DNA of 64,000 bases from Lysinibacillus sp. G4S2 (GCF_030348505.1 NZ_JAUCFJ010000002.1:376001-440000); one strand, 5' to 3'; numbered from the stretch's first letter, positions 17,319-26,932 are shown. Translations and numbers: made by a program. Notes: generated from the sequence alone by a model not told the origin.

Positions 17319-17870
17319 ATGAAAAAAATGAGCTTACTAATTATTTTCTTATTAGTATTTGTCGGTGGTTGTAATTTCTTTGAGAAGAAGGAGCAAAAAG
17401 TAGCGGTTAACGCAAATTCAGCACCAACTGCAACTGCGAAAGTCATCGGTAAAAATAATGAAAGCTATGGAAATGCATATTTTCAGGAAGAGGATAATGG
17501 GGTAAGGGTGACACTCGCGCTATCTGGATTGCCTACCGGAACGCATGGCATTCATATTCATTCAGTTGGGAAGTGCGAGCCACCAAAGTTTGAATCAGCA
17601 GGCCCACATTTTAATCCGACACATAAAGAGCATGGGAAGGATAACCCGAAGGGCTATCATATGGGGGATCTTCCAAATCTAGAAGTTGGCGAAGATGGTA
17701 ATGTAGATATGAACTTCTTAGCTGAAGGGTTAACATTAGATAAAAATGCTGCAAACTCATTGTTGGGTGGAGAAGGTACTTCATTAGTCATTCATGAGTC
17801 AGAGGACGATTATAAAACAGACCCTGCTGGTAATTCTGGTGAAAGAATTGCTTGTGGCGTAATTCAATAA
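17319..17870 (+). CDS. sodC: Cu/Zn superoxide dismutase lipoprotein
   Basis: The 183-residue protein has a lipoprotein signal ending VFVGGC (Cys18). The body is a SodC fold: GIHIHSVGKCEPP gives two Cu ligands and a Cys, AGPHFNPTHKEHG and GYHMGDLPNL the shared and Zn ligands, and VIHESEDDY a further His. GNSGERIACGVI at the end carries the conserved Arg and the second Cys of the disulfide. It would detoxify superoxide outside the membrane. Start ATG 17319 behind GAGGAGGG; in-frame codons upstream are not needed. It stands alone with its own terminator. Confidence 0.92.
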   Translation: MKKMSLLIIFLLVFVGGCNFFEKKEQKVAVNANSAPTATAKVIGKNNESYGNAYFQEEDNGVRVTLALSGLPTGTHGIHIHSVGKCEPPKFESAGPHFNPTHKEHGKDNPKGYHMGDLPNLEVGEDGNVDMNFLAEGLTLDKNAANSLLGGEGTSLVIHESEDDYKTDPAGNSGERIACGVIQ

Positions 17871-17883
17871 AGAAAATGAATCG

Positions 17884-17924
17884 ACTGTATCTGAAGTAAA
17901 TCACTTTAGATACAGTATTTTTTG
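17884..17924 (+). terminator. Terminator after sodC
   Basis: CTGTATCT / AGATACAG stem followed by TATTTTTTG. Confidence 0.8.
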
Positions 17925-17939
17925 TTTAGTTAATAAAAA

Positions 17940-18080
17940 TCGGCTCAGCGGACGCCCCTAGGAAGCTTTGCTCTGTGCGAAAGCGAAGCGTCAGCAACAA
18001 AATGTTTTATCTGTGCGAAAGCGAAGCGTCAGCAACAAAGCGCCAGCGCCCAGCCTGAACGGAAATCAATCACACGTTTG
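17940..18080. repeat. Mosaic repeat copy with two long units
   Basis: Starts CGGCTCAGCGGACGCCCCTAG, continues with two GTGCGAAAGCGAAGCGTCAGC units, and ends with GCCTGAACGGAAATCAATCA then CACGTTTGG. Same left and right boundaries as the copies at 10740 and 60240. Confidence 0.85.
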
Positions 18081-18293
18081 GTAAAGAGACATAAAAGAAA
18101 GTGAAAGATCATTTATTATAATTCGACATGCACTTTTTATACATTTGCTAACTGAATTTGTTTTGCTAGAAAAAGAATTTAATAGTCTGAAATAGATAAA
18201 TTAAGATTGAAGGAGTAATTGTTGAAATTCAGAAATGATTGTCGTTTAAGGTAAATAGCATAATTATAAATGACTGAATTTACAATAAATAGA

Positions 18294-18321
18294 TTGACAT
18301 TATTATACTATATTTGATAAT
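18294..18321 (+). promoter_or_regulatory. Likely promoter of the TAXI-TRAP genes
   Basis: TTGACA and GATAAT with a 16-base spacer, about 40 bp before the start of the binding-protein gene. Confidence 0.6.
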
Positions 18322-18362
18322 TTTAAGTAGATTATTATTTTTAACCAAGGGGGAAGGTTACT

Positions 18363-19355
18363 TTGAAGAAAAAACAATTTAGGCTATTAATGCTATTAAG
18401 TGCCTTTGCGCTATTGATTTTAGCTGCATGTGGGTCGGGTAGTGGAACAGGTTCTAAGGACGCGAGTAAGGGGGATTCGACATCATCTGATAAGCCCAAA
18501 TTTTTAAACTTATTAACAGGTGGAACACAAGGTACTTACTATGCACTAGGTGGAACGTTTGCTGATTTAATTTCAAAAGAAACAGGCATTAAGACAACTG
18601 CTGAAGTTTCTCAAGCGTCTGCTGCTAACATGACTGCATTACAAGAAGGTAAAGGTGAAATTGCTTTTGTACAATCAGATATTGCTTATTACGCTACTGA
18701 AGGAACAAAGATGTTTGATGGTAAAAAAATCGATACGATTGCTGCTTTAGGTGCACTTTATCCAGAAACAGTACAATTAGTAACGACTGAAGCATCAGGC
18801 ATTAAATCATACGCTGATTTAAAAGGGAAAAAGGTTTCTGTAGGTGCTCCGGGTTCTGGAACTTACGCAAATGCTGAACAATTACTTGAAATTCACGGTT
18901 TGAAAATAGATGATATCAAAGCCCAAAACCTTGATTTCGGTGAGTCTACTGACGGTCTGCAATCAGGTCAAATTGATGCAGCGTTTATTACTGCAGGTAC
19001 GCCAACAGGTGCTGTTGAGGCTTTAAATGCAACAACTAAAGTAAATATCATCGGTATGGACGCTGGTAAAGCGGATGAGTTAATTGCTAAATACCCTTAC
19101 TATGCAAAAGATACGGTAAAAAAAGGAACGTATGGTATCGCGAAAGATACTGAGACAGTTTCAGTACTTGCAATGCTAGCGGTGAAAAAAGATCTTCCAG
19201 AAGATGTTGTTTATTCAATGACGAAAGCTATTTATGATAACACAGATAAAATTTCACACCCTAAAGGGGAATTTATCAAAGCGGAGACAGGTTTACAGGG
19301 CATTAACATTGATGTTCACCCAGGTGCTCAAAAATACTTTGATGAAAAGAAATAA
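18363..19355 (+). CDS. TAXI-family TRAP transporter solute-binding lipoprotein
   Basis: The 330-residue protein begins with a lipoprotein signal (LLILAAC, Cys about 22) and a Gly/Ser linker, then a TAXI-type binding domain: NLLTGGTQGTYYALGGTFAD is the conserved start, and VSVGAPGSGTYANAEQLLE the ligand-loop region. TAXI proteins feed TRAP permeases and typically take dicarboxylates or glutamate-like acids, but the ligand cannot be read here. The start is TTG at 18363 behind GGGGGAAGG. A hairpin lies between it and the two downstream genes, which would let more binding protein than permease be made. Confidence 0.9.
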   Translation: MKKKQFRLLMLLSAFALLILAACGSGSGTGSKDASKGDSTSSDKPKFLNLLTGGTQGTYYALGGTFADLISKETGIKTTAEVSQASAANMTALQEGKGEIAFVQSDIAYYATEGTKMFDGKKIDTIAALGALYPETVQLVTTEASGIKSYADLKGKKVSVGAPGSGTYANAEQLLEIHGLKIDDIKAQNLDFGESTDGLQSGQIDAAFITAGTPTGAVEALNATTKVNIIGMDAGKADELIAKYPYYAKDTVKKGTYGIAKDTETVSVLAMLAVKKDLPEDVVYSMTKAIYDNTDKISHPKGEFIKAETGLQGINIDVHPGAQKYFDEKK

Positions 19356-19432
19356 CATAATATTCGGACTTCTATTTTAGGTTTTATCAAACTATAGCTT
19401 ATGGCGAGTAAAAAGTTATTTTCTTAAATACG

Positions 19433-19470
19433 AAGAGGCTCGGATTGCGTAAAGCTTCGAGTCTCTTTTC
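19433..19470 (+). terminator. Terminator or attenuator within the TRAP unit
   Basis: AGAGGCTCG / CGAGTCTCT stem followed by TTTTCG, 80 bp after the binding-protein gene and about 60 bp before the DUF1850 gene. Confidence 0.65.
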
Positions 19471-19525
19471 GTCCTTTAAGTTGCGCGTGAAAGTAAATAG
19501 CTTTTTAAGTGGGGGAACAGATGTA

Positions 19526-20041
19526 GTGCGAAAGAGAACATTAATAATTGTTTTAGTTTTTTTATGTATTTGCTTTAGTATAGTCATTTTTCTTCCTCTT
19601 CAAAAGGTATTTGCATTTACGGAAACACGTATAAATGATCCGCTAGTGCATTATATACCACTAACATCTGAGGATACATTCGAAATTAGATACACGCACT
19701 CTATCCATAAGACGGATGTACTCGAACATTATAAATATGTAGATGGAACAAGTATTCAAATGTTAGGGATGGAGTATGAAAGTTTAGCAATCGGCATGCC
19801 AAGCTATGCAGAGAAAAATCAAACATTAACAGAACGAAATGGTAAATATTTTTTGCAGTTTGACAATGAAGTTATTGAAAATTTTACGATTTATATAGCC
19901 GATTTGGATTTAGATCTTGTATTAGAATACGAGGATTATGAATACGATTTAAAAAAAGATTTACAAAGGGGAAAATCCTATTTATTTGAGGTGAAGCGTT
20001 TATCGCTTTATGAACAATGGAAAGGAGTAAGGATGAAATGA
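19526..20041 (+). CDS. DUF1850 protein of the TAXI-TRAP operon
   Basis: A 171-residue protein with one N-terminal membrane segment (TLIIVLVFLCICFSIVIFL) and an outside domain with RYTHSIHKTDVLEHY, the recurring DUF1850 motif. DUF1850 genes usually sit between TAXI binding proteins and fused TRAP permeases, as here, but their job is unknown. I start at GTG 19526 with GTGGGGGA upstream; the longer frame from 19445 runs through the terminator hairpin and is rejected. Its stop overlaps the next start in an ATGA, so translation is coupled. Confidence 0.75.
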   Translation: MRKRTLIIVLVFLCICFSIVIFLPLQKVFAFTETRINDPLVHYIPLTSEDTFEIRYTHSIHKTDVLEHYKYVDGTSIQMLGMEYESLAIGMPSYAEKNQTLTERNGKYFLQFDNEVIENFTIYIADLDLDLVLEYEDYEYDLKKDLQRGKSYLFEVKRLSLYEQWKGVRMK

Positions 20042-22077
20042 CAACTCAGCATAAATCAAACGACGAAGTAAAAAAAGAAGAATTTGAACAAATATCAGCT
20101 GAAGAGCAACAAGTAATACTTGAGAAATATGATATTGAATCCAATGTCCGAGCGATTTCGGGCATTATGAAACATGTCATTTTCTTTGGACTACTAGCAT
20201 TTTCATTGTTCCAACTTTATACAGCCATTTTTGGTCAGTTTCCAGCGCAGATCCAGCGTACAATCCATTTAGGTTTTGGTTTGACCCTTATTTTCTTGCT
20301 ATTCCCAGCTCGAAAAAAAGCGGCAAAGCATAAAATCGCATGGTTCGATTATATTTTAGCGGTATTATCTATTGTAGTAGGTTCGTATTGGACAGTAAAT
20401 TATACAGAGCTAATTAACAGTAATGGTACCATTACACAAATGGATTTTATCGTTGGTTTAATAGCTATTGTATTGGTGCTGGAGGCAGCTCGTCGTGCAG
20501 TAGGTTTACCAATTACAATCATTGCTGTGTGTTTCTTAATATACGCATATTTCGGACCGTATTTCCCGGCATTTATGGCACACAGAGGGCAAGACTTCGA
20601 GAGTATTGTTAATCTCATGTATTTTACGACGGATGGTATCTTTGGAACGCCAATTAGTGTTTCGGCCACGTTTATTTTTGTGTTTTTACTTTTTGGGGCA
20701 TTTCTTGTCAAAACAGGTGTTGGTCAATACTTTAATGATCTAGCTGTAGCTCTTGCGGGTAAATTAATTGGTGGTCCAGCGAAAGTAGCGGTATTTTCTA
20801 GTGCGCTTCAAGGTATGATTTCAGGAAGCTCCGTAGCAAATGTAGTAACATCTGGATCGTATACGATTCCGATGATGAAAAAGCTTGGGTACCGTAAAGA
20901 GTTCGCAGGTGCAGTTGAGGCGGCTGCTTCTACAGGTGGACAGTTAATGCCGCCGATTATGGGGGCCGCAGCGTTTTTAATGGTTGAGTTTATCGGGCGT
21001 GGAATAACGTATTGGGATATTGCGAAGGCGGCTGCGATACCTGCACTGCTCTATTTCACAGGTATTTGGATTATGACGCACTTCGAAGCAAAACGTGTAG
21101 GCTTAAGAGGCTTACGTGATGATCAAATGCCAAATCGTCGAGAAGTATTTAAGAAAATTTACCTTCTATTGCCGATTATCGCAATCATCGTTTTAATGTT
21201 AACAGGTACACCAGTAATGCATGCTGCACTATACGGTATTCTTATTTCTATTGGTGTTTCGATGTTTGATAAAGAAACGCGTTTAAAGCCAATGGATATT
21301 ATTGATGGTTTAGTTGAAGGTGCACGCACAGCACTTGGTGTAGTAGCGGCAACGGCTTGTGCAGGTATTATCGTAGGGGTAGTTGTAAAAACAGGTTTAG
21401 GCCTAAGTTTAGCTAATAGCTTAGTAGAATTAGCGGGCGGTAGTATTATTTTAACGCTGATTTTTGTTATGATTGCCTCTTTAATTCTTGGGATGGGCGC
21501 TCCGACAACAGCGAACTACGTAATTACGTCAACAATTGCTGCTCCAGCAATTGTGGCATTATTATCGCCGAATACACCACAGGAATTAGTACCAGTTGTT
21601 GTCTTATTATCGGCACACTTCTTTGTGTTCTATTTCGGAATTATTGCTGATATAACACCGCCAGTGGCACTTGCTGCTTTTGCGGCTTCTGGAATATCTG
21701 GTGGAGACCCGATTAAAACGGGTGTAAACTCAGCGAAACTTGCTATTGCAGCGTTTATTATTCCATACATGATCGTATTTTCACCTGCATTGCTAATGAT
21801 TGATACAACAATACCTGAAATTTTATGGGTAGTATTCACGGCCGTTACAGGAATGGTAGCTATAGGTGCAGGAGTAATAGGTTACTGGTACCGTAAAATG
21901 CTATGGATAGAACGTATTATTGCAATTGCTGCTGGCTTATTGCTTATTTACCCAGAAAAATTCTCGGATTGGGCAGGGTTAGCAATCTTTATTGTTATGT
22001 TTGTTATTCAATATGTAACACAGCATAAAGGTGACAGTGATGACAATCAAAATGGTAAAACGAGTGTTACGGCTTAA
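20038..22077 (+). CDS. TRAP transporter fused permease (TAXI type, DctQM)
   Basis: A protein of 679 residues. After a charged N-terminus come four segments of the small DctQ-like part (to about residue 150), followed by about 12 segments of the DctM-like channel part. SALQGMISGSSVANVVTSG and GAPTTANYVITSTIAAPA are typical TRAP large-subunit motifs. It works with the TAXI binding protein at 18363 as an ion-driven importer in the cytoplasmic membrane. Start ATG 20038 overlaps the preceding stop (ATGA) and has GGAG about 10 bases upstream; codons further upstream lie inside the DUF1850 gene. Confidence 0.92.
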   Translation: MTTQHKSNDEVKKEEFEQISAEEQQVILEKYDIESNVRAISGIMKHVIFFGLLAFSLFQLYTAIFGQFPAQIQRTIHLGFGLTLIFLLFPARKKAAKHKIAWFDYILAVLSIVVGSYWTVNYTELINSNGTITQMDFIVGLIAIVLVLEAARRAVGLPITIIAVCFLIYAYFGPYFPAFMAHRGQDFESIVNLMYFTTDGIFGTPISVSATFIFVFLLFGAFLVKTGVGQYFNDLAVALAGKLIGGPAKVAVFSSALQGMISGSSVANVVTSGSYTIPMMKKLGYRKEFAGAVEAAASTGGQLMPPIMGAAAFLMVEFIGRGITYWDIAKAAAIPALLYFTGIWIMTHFEAKRVGLRGLRDDQMPNRREVFKKIYLLLPIIAIIVLMLTGTPVMHAALYGILISIGVSMFDKETRLKPMDIIDGLVEGARTALGVVAATACAGIIVGVVVKTGLGLSLANSLVELAGGSIILTLIFVMIASLILGMGAPTTANYVITSTIAAPAIVALLSPNTPQELVPVVVLLSAHFFVFYFGIIADITPPVALAAFAASGISGGDPIKTGVNSAKLAIAAFIIPYMIVFSPALLMIDTTIPEILWVVFTAVTGMVAIGAGVIGYWYRKMLWIERIIAIAAGLLLIYPEKFSDWAGLAIFIVMFVIQYVTQHKGDSDDNQNGKTSVTA

Positions 22078-22440
22078 GCGAGAGGTAAAAAGGGCTTAGG
22101 TCCGTTATCATATTAAATAATAAGAATTTGCTCATTTTCTGAGTTAGTAAGTGCATGCTTTGTAGTGTCTACAAGGAATTTGCTTAACTTACAAGCTAAG
22201 GGAATCGAGTAGATTCTTTTTCTTTTGTAGCTGAAAAATGAAAGAGAATAAGAAGCACCTACATAACTTAGAGGTGAAAAAAATTCAATTAAACTGATTA
22301 TCAAAATATGTTCAAAAACCGGAAAAAGTTGATTTGTATGTTTTTGTGAGAATTGTTAGTGTTGATAACTGTAATAAAAGTAATCCAATTAAAGGTAGCT
22401 AACCTTTATTATTTTCAATGCTTTGAAAGGAGATTTCTAA
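22078..22440. other. Intergenic region before the SLH surface protein
   Basis: No gene supported. Contains an AGCTTAACTTACAAGCT-like inverted repeat near 22185-22201 and the AAAGGAGA ribosome site of the next gene. Confidence 0.4.
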
Positions 22441-25128
22441 ATGAAAAAAGCAAGTTTACTATTAATTGTTATACTTTTAGTCTTTTCTCAATTGTCATTG
22501 GGTAATCTATCTGTTTATGCGAGAAGTAATAGTGAAAGTAATAGCGATTCCATCACGAGTGATGATCTTATGACTCTGAATAATAGTGATGATGGCATAG
22601 TGCAACCGAATGATAATGATAATATTTCACTAAATAGCAACATAGAAGATAATGAACCCTCGATTACTATGGAGAATGAAAACACTTTATTAAACGATGA
22701 TGAGATGGAAAGCACATCACTTAATAATAGTGTCAATGACTTTGTTACTAAAGATTTAGACAATGGTGTTGCCATTATAGGATGGACCGGAGATCAAAAG
22801 GACATAGAGATTCCTGATGAGATCAACGGTAAACGAGTTATAGAAATAGGGGACAAGGCATTTTACGCATTTGGAAACAATGAAAAAAAGCTCACAAGTG
22901 TAAACGTTCCATCAAGCGTGACAACAATAGGAGAATATGCATTTGCTTATAATCACTTAAAAAGTATAGAAATACCTTCAAGCGTGACAACAATAGGGAA
23001 ATATGCATTTGCTCATAATCAATTAAAAAGTCTAAAAATACCTTCAAGTGTGACAAGGATAGATGAGTATGCATTTTATTGGAATCAATTAACAAGTGTA
23101 GAAATACCCTCAAGCATAACAACAATAGCAGGCGGTGTATTTAGTAATAATAAATTAACAAGTGTAGAAATACCCTCAAGCGTGACAATAATAAGAGACG
23201 CTGCGTTTAGTAATAATCAAATAAAAAGTGTAGAAATACCTTCGAGAATGACATATATAGGACAATTTGCATTTGCTTATAATGAATTAGATTTTGTAAT
23301 TTTCCATGGAGCAGATGAACTCGAATGGCTTTTCCCAAATTCTTTTTACCTTCAACTTAAGGATAATGATTACGAAAAACCTTTTTTAGGGTGGTTTGAA
23401 GATGAAGATTATACAATAAGTTGGGATTGTGAAGGTTTTACAAAAAATGGGGGTTGCTCTATACCTAAACCAATGACTATTTACGCTAAGTGGAATATGA
23501 TTGTCAAGTTCGATGCCAATGGAGGAAGCGAAGTTCCTTCTCAATCAGTAGAATCTGGCAAATTAGTAAAAACTCCAACCAATCCAGTGAAAGAAGGGTA
23601 CACATTTGCAGGGTGGTATAAAGACAAAGAGCTGACAGAAGCATGGGATTTCAATCAAGATGTAGTGAAAGAAGATATCACGCTCTATGCTAAATGGAAG
23701 AAAGAAAGCTATACAGTCACGTTTGATTCCAATGGAGGAAGTAAAGTTCTATCCCAATCAGTAGGATCTGGTGAGTTAGTAAAGGCTCCTTCCACTCCGG
23801 TAAAAGAAGGGTACACATTTACAGGTTGGTATAAAGACAAAGGACTGACAGATACATGGGATTTCAATCAAGATGTAGTGGGAAAAGATATCACGCTATA
23901 TGCCAAGTGGTCGAAAGAAAGCTACATCGTTACGTTTGATGCTAATGGAGGAAGTGAAGTTTCATCGCAAACTGTTGGCTATAATGAACTAGTGAAAGCA
24001 CCGGTTGTTCCAACGAAGGCAGGCTATACATTTAACGGCTGGCACAAAGATAAAGAATTAACAGTAGCATGGGATTTTGCGAAAGGCGTAGTGACCCAAA
24101 ACGTGACATTGTATGCGAAATGGACAAAGGATAATACGTCGGGCGGTGGCTCAGGTGGTTCAGGAGGATCTTATCTAAATATCGTCACTTTTGACTCCAA
24201 TGGTGGCAGTAAAGTGCCGTCACAAACGGTTGGCTTCAACGACCTAGTGAAAGCACCATCCACTCCAGTGAAAGAAGGCTATCAATTTGTTGGCTGGTAT
24301 AAGGATGCAGCGCTTAACAATGCATGGGACTTTGCGAAAGATAAAGTAACAGCAGACATAACGTTGTATTCGAAGTGGACAAAGGACTATATTGTTACTT
24401 TTGATTCAAATGGGGGTAGTAAAATCCCTTCACAAACAGTGGCATATAAAGCTTTAGTGAAAGCCCCTTCTAATCCAAAGAAGGAAGGTTACTTGTTTAT
24501 CGGCTGGTATAAAAATAAAGAATTCACAAAAGCATGGGATTTTGCAAAAGATGTCGTTGCAGAAGACCTAACATTATATGCTCGATGGATGAAGGAGAGT
24601 AATGGCTGTGACATTACTTTCAAGGATATTGATCATAACTGGGCACAAGATATGATTAAAGAAGTTGCCAAGCGATGCATTATTATAGGTTATCCAGATG
24701 GCACTTTCCGACCAAATGATATGACGCAACGTCAACACGTAGTACTTATGATTGACCGTGCATTACAACCAATACCAATTCGAGAGTCTGTCTCCTTTTC
24801 GGATGTCCCTAAAAGCCATCCCTATTATGAACAAATCACACGACTACAACGAGCAGGAATTGTGGATGGTTCAAACGAGACATTTCGTCCAAACGCTTAT
24901 ATCACACGTGCCCAAATGGCAAAAATGATGGTGCTTGCATTTGGCTTAACGCCAACAGGAAATAGTACGTTTAAGGATGTCGATCCATCGCATTGGGCGA
25001 GTGGATATATTGCCGCTCTAGCAGACCATAACATTGCGTTAGGTGATGAAGATGGTAATTTCCGACCGAATGAAAATTTGACGCGTGCACAATTTACGAC
25101 GTTTATGTACCGAGCGCTTAATTTATAA
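22441..25128 (+). CDS. SLH-anchored surface protein with LRR_5 and Listeria-Bacteroides repeats
   Basis: An 895-residue protein: signal peptide (1-27), an Asn/Ser/Asp-rich acidic region to about 95, then BspA-type leucine-rich repeats (about 100-285) with the recurring core IPSSVTTIGEYAF. One shortened and six regular Listeria-Bacteroides (Flg_new/InlB-B) repeats follow (about 295-715), each ending in a LYAKW-type motif. A Gly/Ser linker sits at about 565-578. Three SLH domains (about 722-895: GYPDGTFRPND, SNETFRPNAYITRAQ, GDEDGNFRPNENLTRAQ) bind it to secondary cell-wall polymer. It is probably an adhesin or surface-display protein; the target is unknown. It forms its own unit with a terminator. 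Confidence 0.92.
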   Translation: MKKASLLLIVILLVFSQLSLGNLSVYARSNSESNSDSITSDDLMTLNNSDDGIVQPNDNDNISLNSNIEDNEPSITMENENTLLNDDEMESTSLNNSVNDFVTKDLDNGVAIIGWTGDQKDIEIPDEINGKRVIEIGDKAFYAFGNNEKKLTSVNVPSSVTTIGEYAFAYNHLKSIEIPSSVTTIGKYAFAHNQLKSLKIPSSVTRIDEYAFYWNQLTSVEIPSSITTIAGGVFSNNKLTSVEIPSSVTIIRDAAFSNNQIKSVEIPSRMTYIGQFAFAYNELDFVIFHGADELEWLFPNSFYLQLKDNDYEKPFLGWFEDEDYTISWDCEGFTKNGGCSIPKPMTIYAKWNMIVKFDANGGSEVPSQSVESGKLVKTPTNPVKEGYTFAGWYKDKELTEAWDFNQDVVKEDITLYAKWKKESYTVTFDSNGGSKVLSQSVGSGELVKAPSTPVKEGYTFTGWYKDKGLTDTWDFNQDVVGKDITLYAKWSKESYIVTFDANGGSEVSSQTVGYNELVKAPVVPTKAGYTFNGWHKDKELTVAWDFAKGVVTQNVTLYAKWTKDNTSGGGSGGSGGSYLNIVTFDSNGGSKVPSQTVGFNDLVKAPSTPVKEGYQFVGWYKDAALNNAWDFAKDKVTADITLYSKWTKDYIVTFDSNGGSKIPSQTVAYKALVKAPSNPKKEGYLFIGWYKNKEFTKAWDFAKDVVAEDLTLYARWMKESNGCDITFKDIDHNWAQDMIKEVAKRCIIIGYPDGTFRPNDMTQRQHVVLMIDRALQPIPIRESVSFSDVPKSHPYYEQITRLQRAGIVDGSNETFRPNAYITRAQMAKMMVLAFGLTPTGNSTFKDVDPSHWASGYIAALADHNIALGDEDGNFRPNENLTRAQFTTFMYRALNL

Positions 25129-25145
25129 GTCTTACCGTAAAGGGG

Positions 25146-25176
25146 GATGTATCGTAATTTGATACATCTCTTTTTC
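25146..25176 (+). terminator. Terminator after the SLH protein gene
   Basis: GATGTATC / GATACATC stem followed by TCTTTTTCTC. Confidence 0.8.
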
Positions 25177-25241
25177 TCATGAAATTTTAATCTAAAATAT
25201 AGATTGGTTTTATACTTTTTATGCATAATGAGCATCGTTTA

Positions 25242-25271
25242 TTGCTTTTTTAACAAAGGTCATTGTATAAT
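25242..25271 (+). promoter_or_regulatory. Promoter of the 47-residue gene
   Basis: TTGCTT, an 18-base spacer and a perfect TATAAT, about 40 bp before the ATG at 25312. Confidence 0.55.
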
Positions 25272-25311
25272 TCTTTTATCAGAAAATTCAATTAAATAAA
25301 GGGGTGATTAA

Positions 25312-25455
25312 ATGGAAAAGTTGTTAAACTCAAAGTTTGAAACGTATTTAATGGATCAGGAACTGGAGCTTAGTATGGAAGAGGGAAAATGTGAGGAGCA
25401 AATAACAATGGTTCATTATGAAGAATATCCTGAAGGTTTTTTTACAAGTTTATAA
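25312..25455 (+). CDS. Small acidic protein of 47 residues, unknown
   Basis: ATG at 25312 with AAAGGGGTG upstream, a promoter 40 bp before it and a strong terminator just after the stop, so it is a complete small transcription unit. The product (MEKLLNSKFETYLMDQELEL at the start, GFFTSL at the end) is acidic, has one Cys, and has no signal peptide or membrane segment. I do not recognise a family. A regulatory or peptide-precursor role is conceivable, but nothing in the sequence decides it. Confidence 0.6.
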   Translation: MEKLLNSKFETYLMDQELELSMEEGKCEEQITMVHYEEYPEGFFTSL

Positions 25456-25468
25456 CATTTATTTGATG

Positions 25469-25512
25469 GGCTGTGCTAAAGGTAGAAAATACTTTTGACA
25501 CAGTCCTTTGTT
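25469..25512 (+). terminator. Terminator of the 47-residue gene
   Basis: GGCTGTG / CACAGTCC arms, extended by CTAAAGGTA / TACTTTTG, followed by TTTGTTTA. Confidence 0.75.
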
Positions 25513-25569
25513 TATTTACATAAAAGTTGGGAGTAGTATTTGTATCCGTTGGCCCAGCGACTCAAGATG

Positions 25570-25668
25570 AATGCTTTGAAGATTTATCGGAACAAAATCT
25601 CGTTTTATCGGAATATTTTCTCGTTTTATCGGAACAATTTTAGCTTTTATCGGAATAAAAATCAACCC
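25570..25668. repeat. 21-bp period array, TTTATCGGAAC type
   Basis: Four units of CGGAA(C/T)A... ending in TTTTAT, spaced exactly 21 bp. Near-identical in design to 2246-2340. Confidence 0.8.
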
Positions 25669-25751
25669 ACACGCTATGGTCATTGCCCTCTTTTTTTTAT
25701 GAAATAGTTTCCTGTATAATGGGAAACAAAAATGAGTATAGAGGTGTAGTT

Positions 25752-26867
25752 ATGTCTAATGCGGTAACGTTAGAGGGAACAATTTATCAATGGTTTGAAC
25801 ATTTTCATAAATACCCAGAGGTTAGCTGGAAGGAGTTTGAAACTACTAAAAAGATTGCATCGATATTAGACGAGTTAAACGTATCTTATCGTTTATTAGG
25901 TGATGTTCCGGGATTAATTGCTGAAATTGGTACAGGTGATGAAATTGTTGCTGTACGTGCAGATATAGATGCTTTATGGCAGGAAGTAGATGGGAAATGG
26001 CAAGCTAATCATTCATGCGGGCATGATGCCAATATTACGATGGTACTAGGGGCTTTATTACAGTTGAAGGATCGACCGCTGCAACATCGTGTTCGTTTTA
26101 TTTTCCAACCTGCAGAAGAACTTGGAAATGGTGCTTGTGCAGCCTTTGAGCGTGGAGCTGTTGATGGCGTATCGCATTTATTTGGTGTTCATTTAAGACC
26201 GATTGAAGAGCTACCACTTGGCAAGGTATCGCCTGCTATTCATCATGGTGCAGCCTATTTTTTAGAAGGAACGATTAGAGGTACTGATGCCCATGGTGCT
26301 AGGCCTCATCAGGGGAAAAATGCAATTGATGTTATTATGGCGGTGCAACAAATGCTGCACAGTATTCATTTATCACCATTTGAACCGCATTCGGCAAAGT
26401 TAACGAAAATTGTTGCAGATGGTGGTAGTACAAATATTATTCCGGGTACTGCGAGCTTTTCGATGGATATTCGTGCGCAACACAATGATCAATTAGAACT
26501 ACTCCGTAGCCGTATTGGATGTGGTTTAAAATCGATTCAACAGCAGTTTGAGATTGAGATGGATTGGAAATGGATTGATTTTACACCTGGTGCTGTGGTT
26601 TCTTCAGCTGCCGCACGGATGGCTAAAAACGCAATAATTGAAACACTTGGTGAAGAGCATCTAGCTGAAGAAATTACAACACCTGGAAGTGATGACTTCC
26701 ATTTCTACACAGTTAAAAAACCTGAATTAAAAGCGACGATGGTTGGTATTGGAGCCAATTTAACACCGGGATTACACCATCCAAAAATGACTTTTGAGCG
26801 AAGTGCATTAATTGATGCTGCGAAAGTACTTGCTTGTGTGCTAGAAAAAAAACCTGAATATGAATAA
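25752..26867 (+). CDS. M20-family amidohydrolase (probable N-acyl-amino-acid deacylase)
   Basis: The 371-residue protein is a full M20D-type amidohydrolase: HKYPEVSWKEFETTKKI at the start, VAVRADIDALW (metal Asp region), ANHSCGHDANITMVLG, FIFQPAEELGNGA with the Glu pair, and a C-terminal PGLHHPKMTF His. The lid domain carries DAHGARPHQGKNAID. Family members remove acyl groups from N-acyl amino acids. Its neighbours (a GNAT acyltransferase and an enolase-superfamily racemase at 30-31.8 kb) suggest it hydrolyses an N-acyl-L-amino acid as the final step of D- to L-amino-acid conversion. Start ATG 25752 behind AGAGGTG; the upstream extension lacks a site. Confidence 0.85.
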   Translation: MSNAVTLEGTIYQWFEHFHKYPEVSWKEFETTKKIASILDELNVSYRLLGDVPGLIAEIGTGDEIVAVRADIDALWQEVDGKWQANHSCGHDANITMVLGALLQLKDRPLQHRVRFIFQPAEELGNGACAAFERGAVDGVSHLFGVHLRPIEELPLGKVSPAIHHGAAYFLEGTIRGTDAHGARPHQGKNAIDVIMAVQQMLHSIHLSPFEPHSAKLTKIVADGGSTNIIPGTASFSMDIRAQHNDQLELLRSRIGCGLKSIQQQFEIEMDWKWIDFTPGAVVSSAAARMAKNAIIETLGEEHLAEEITTPGSDDFHFYTVKKPELKATMVGIGANLTPGLHHPKMTFERSALIDAAKVLACVLEKKPEYE

Positions 26868-26879
26868 TGATAGCGAGAG

Positions 26880-26932
26880 GGAACTATATCAAAAGTTTAA
26901 AATTCTTTTGGTATAGTTCCTTTTTATTTTCC
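26880..26932 (+). terminator. Terminator after the M20 gene
   Basis: GGAACTATATCAAAAG / CTTTTGGTATAGTTCC stem followed by TTTTTATTTT. Confidence 0.85.

Noticed and set aside
19445-19525. N-terminal extension of the DUF1850 protein
   Set aside because: It runs through a terminator hairpin; GTG 19526 leaves a normal membrane anchor.
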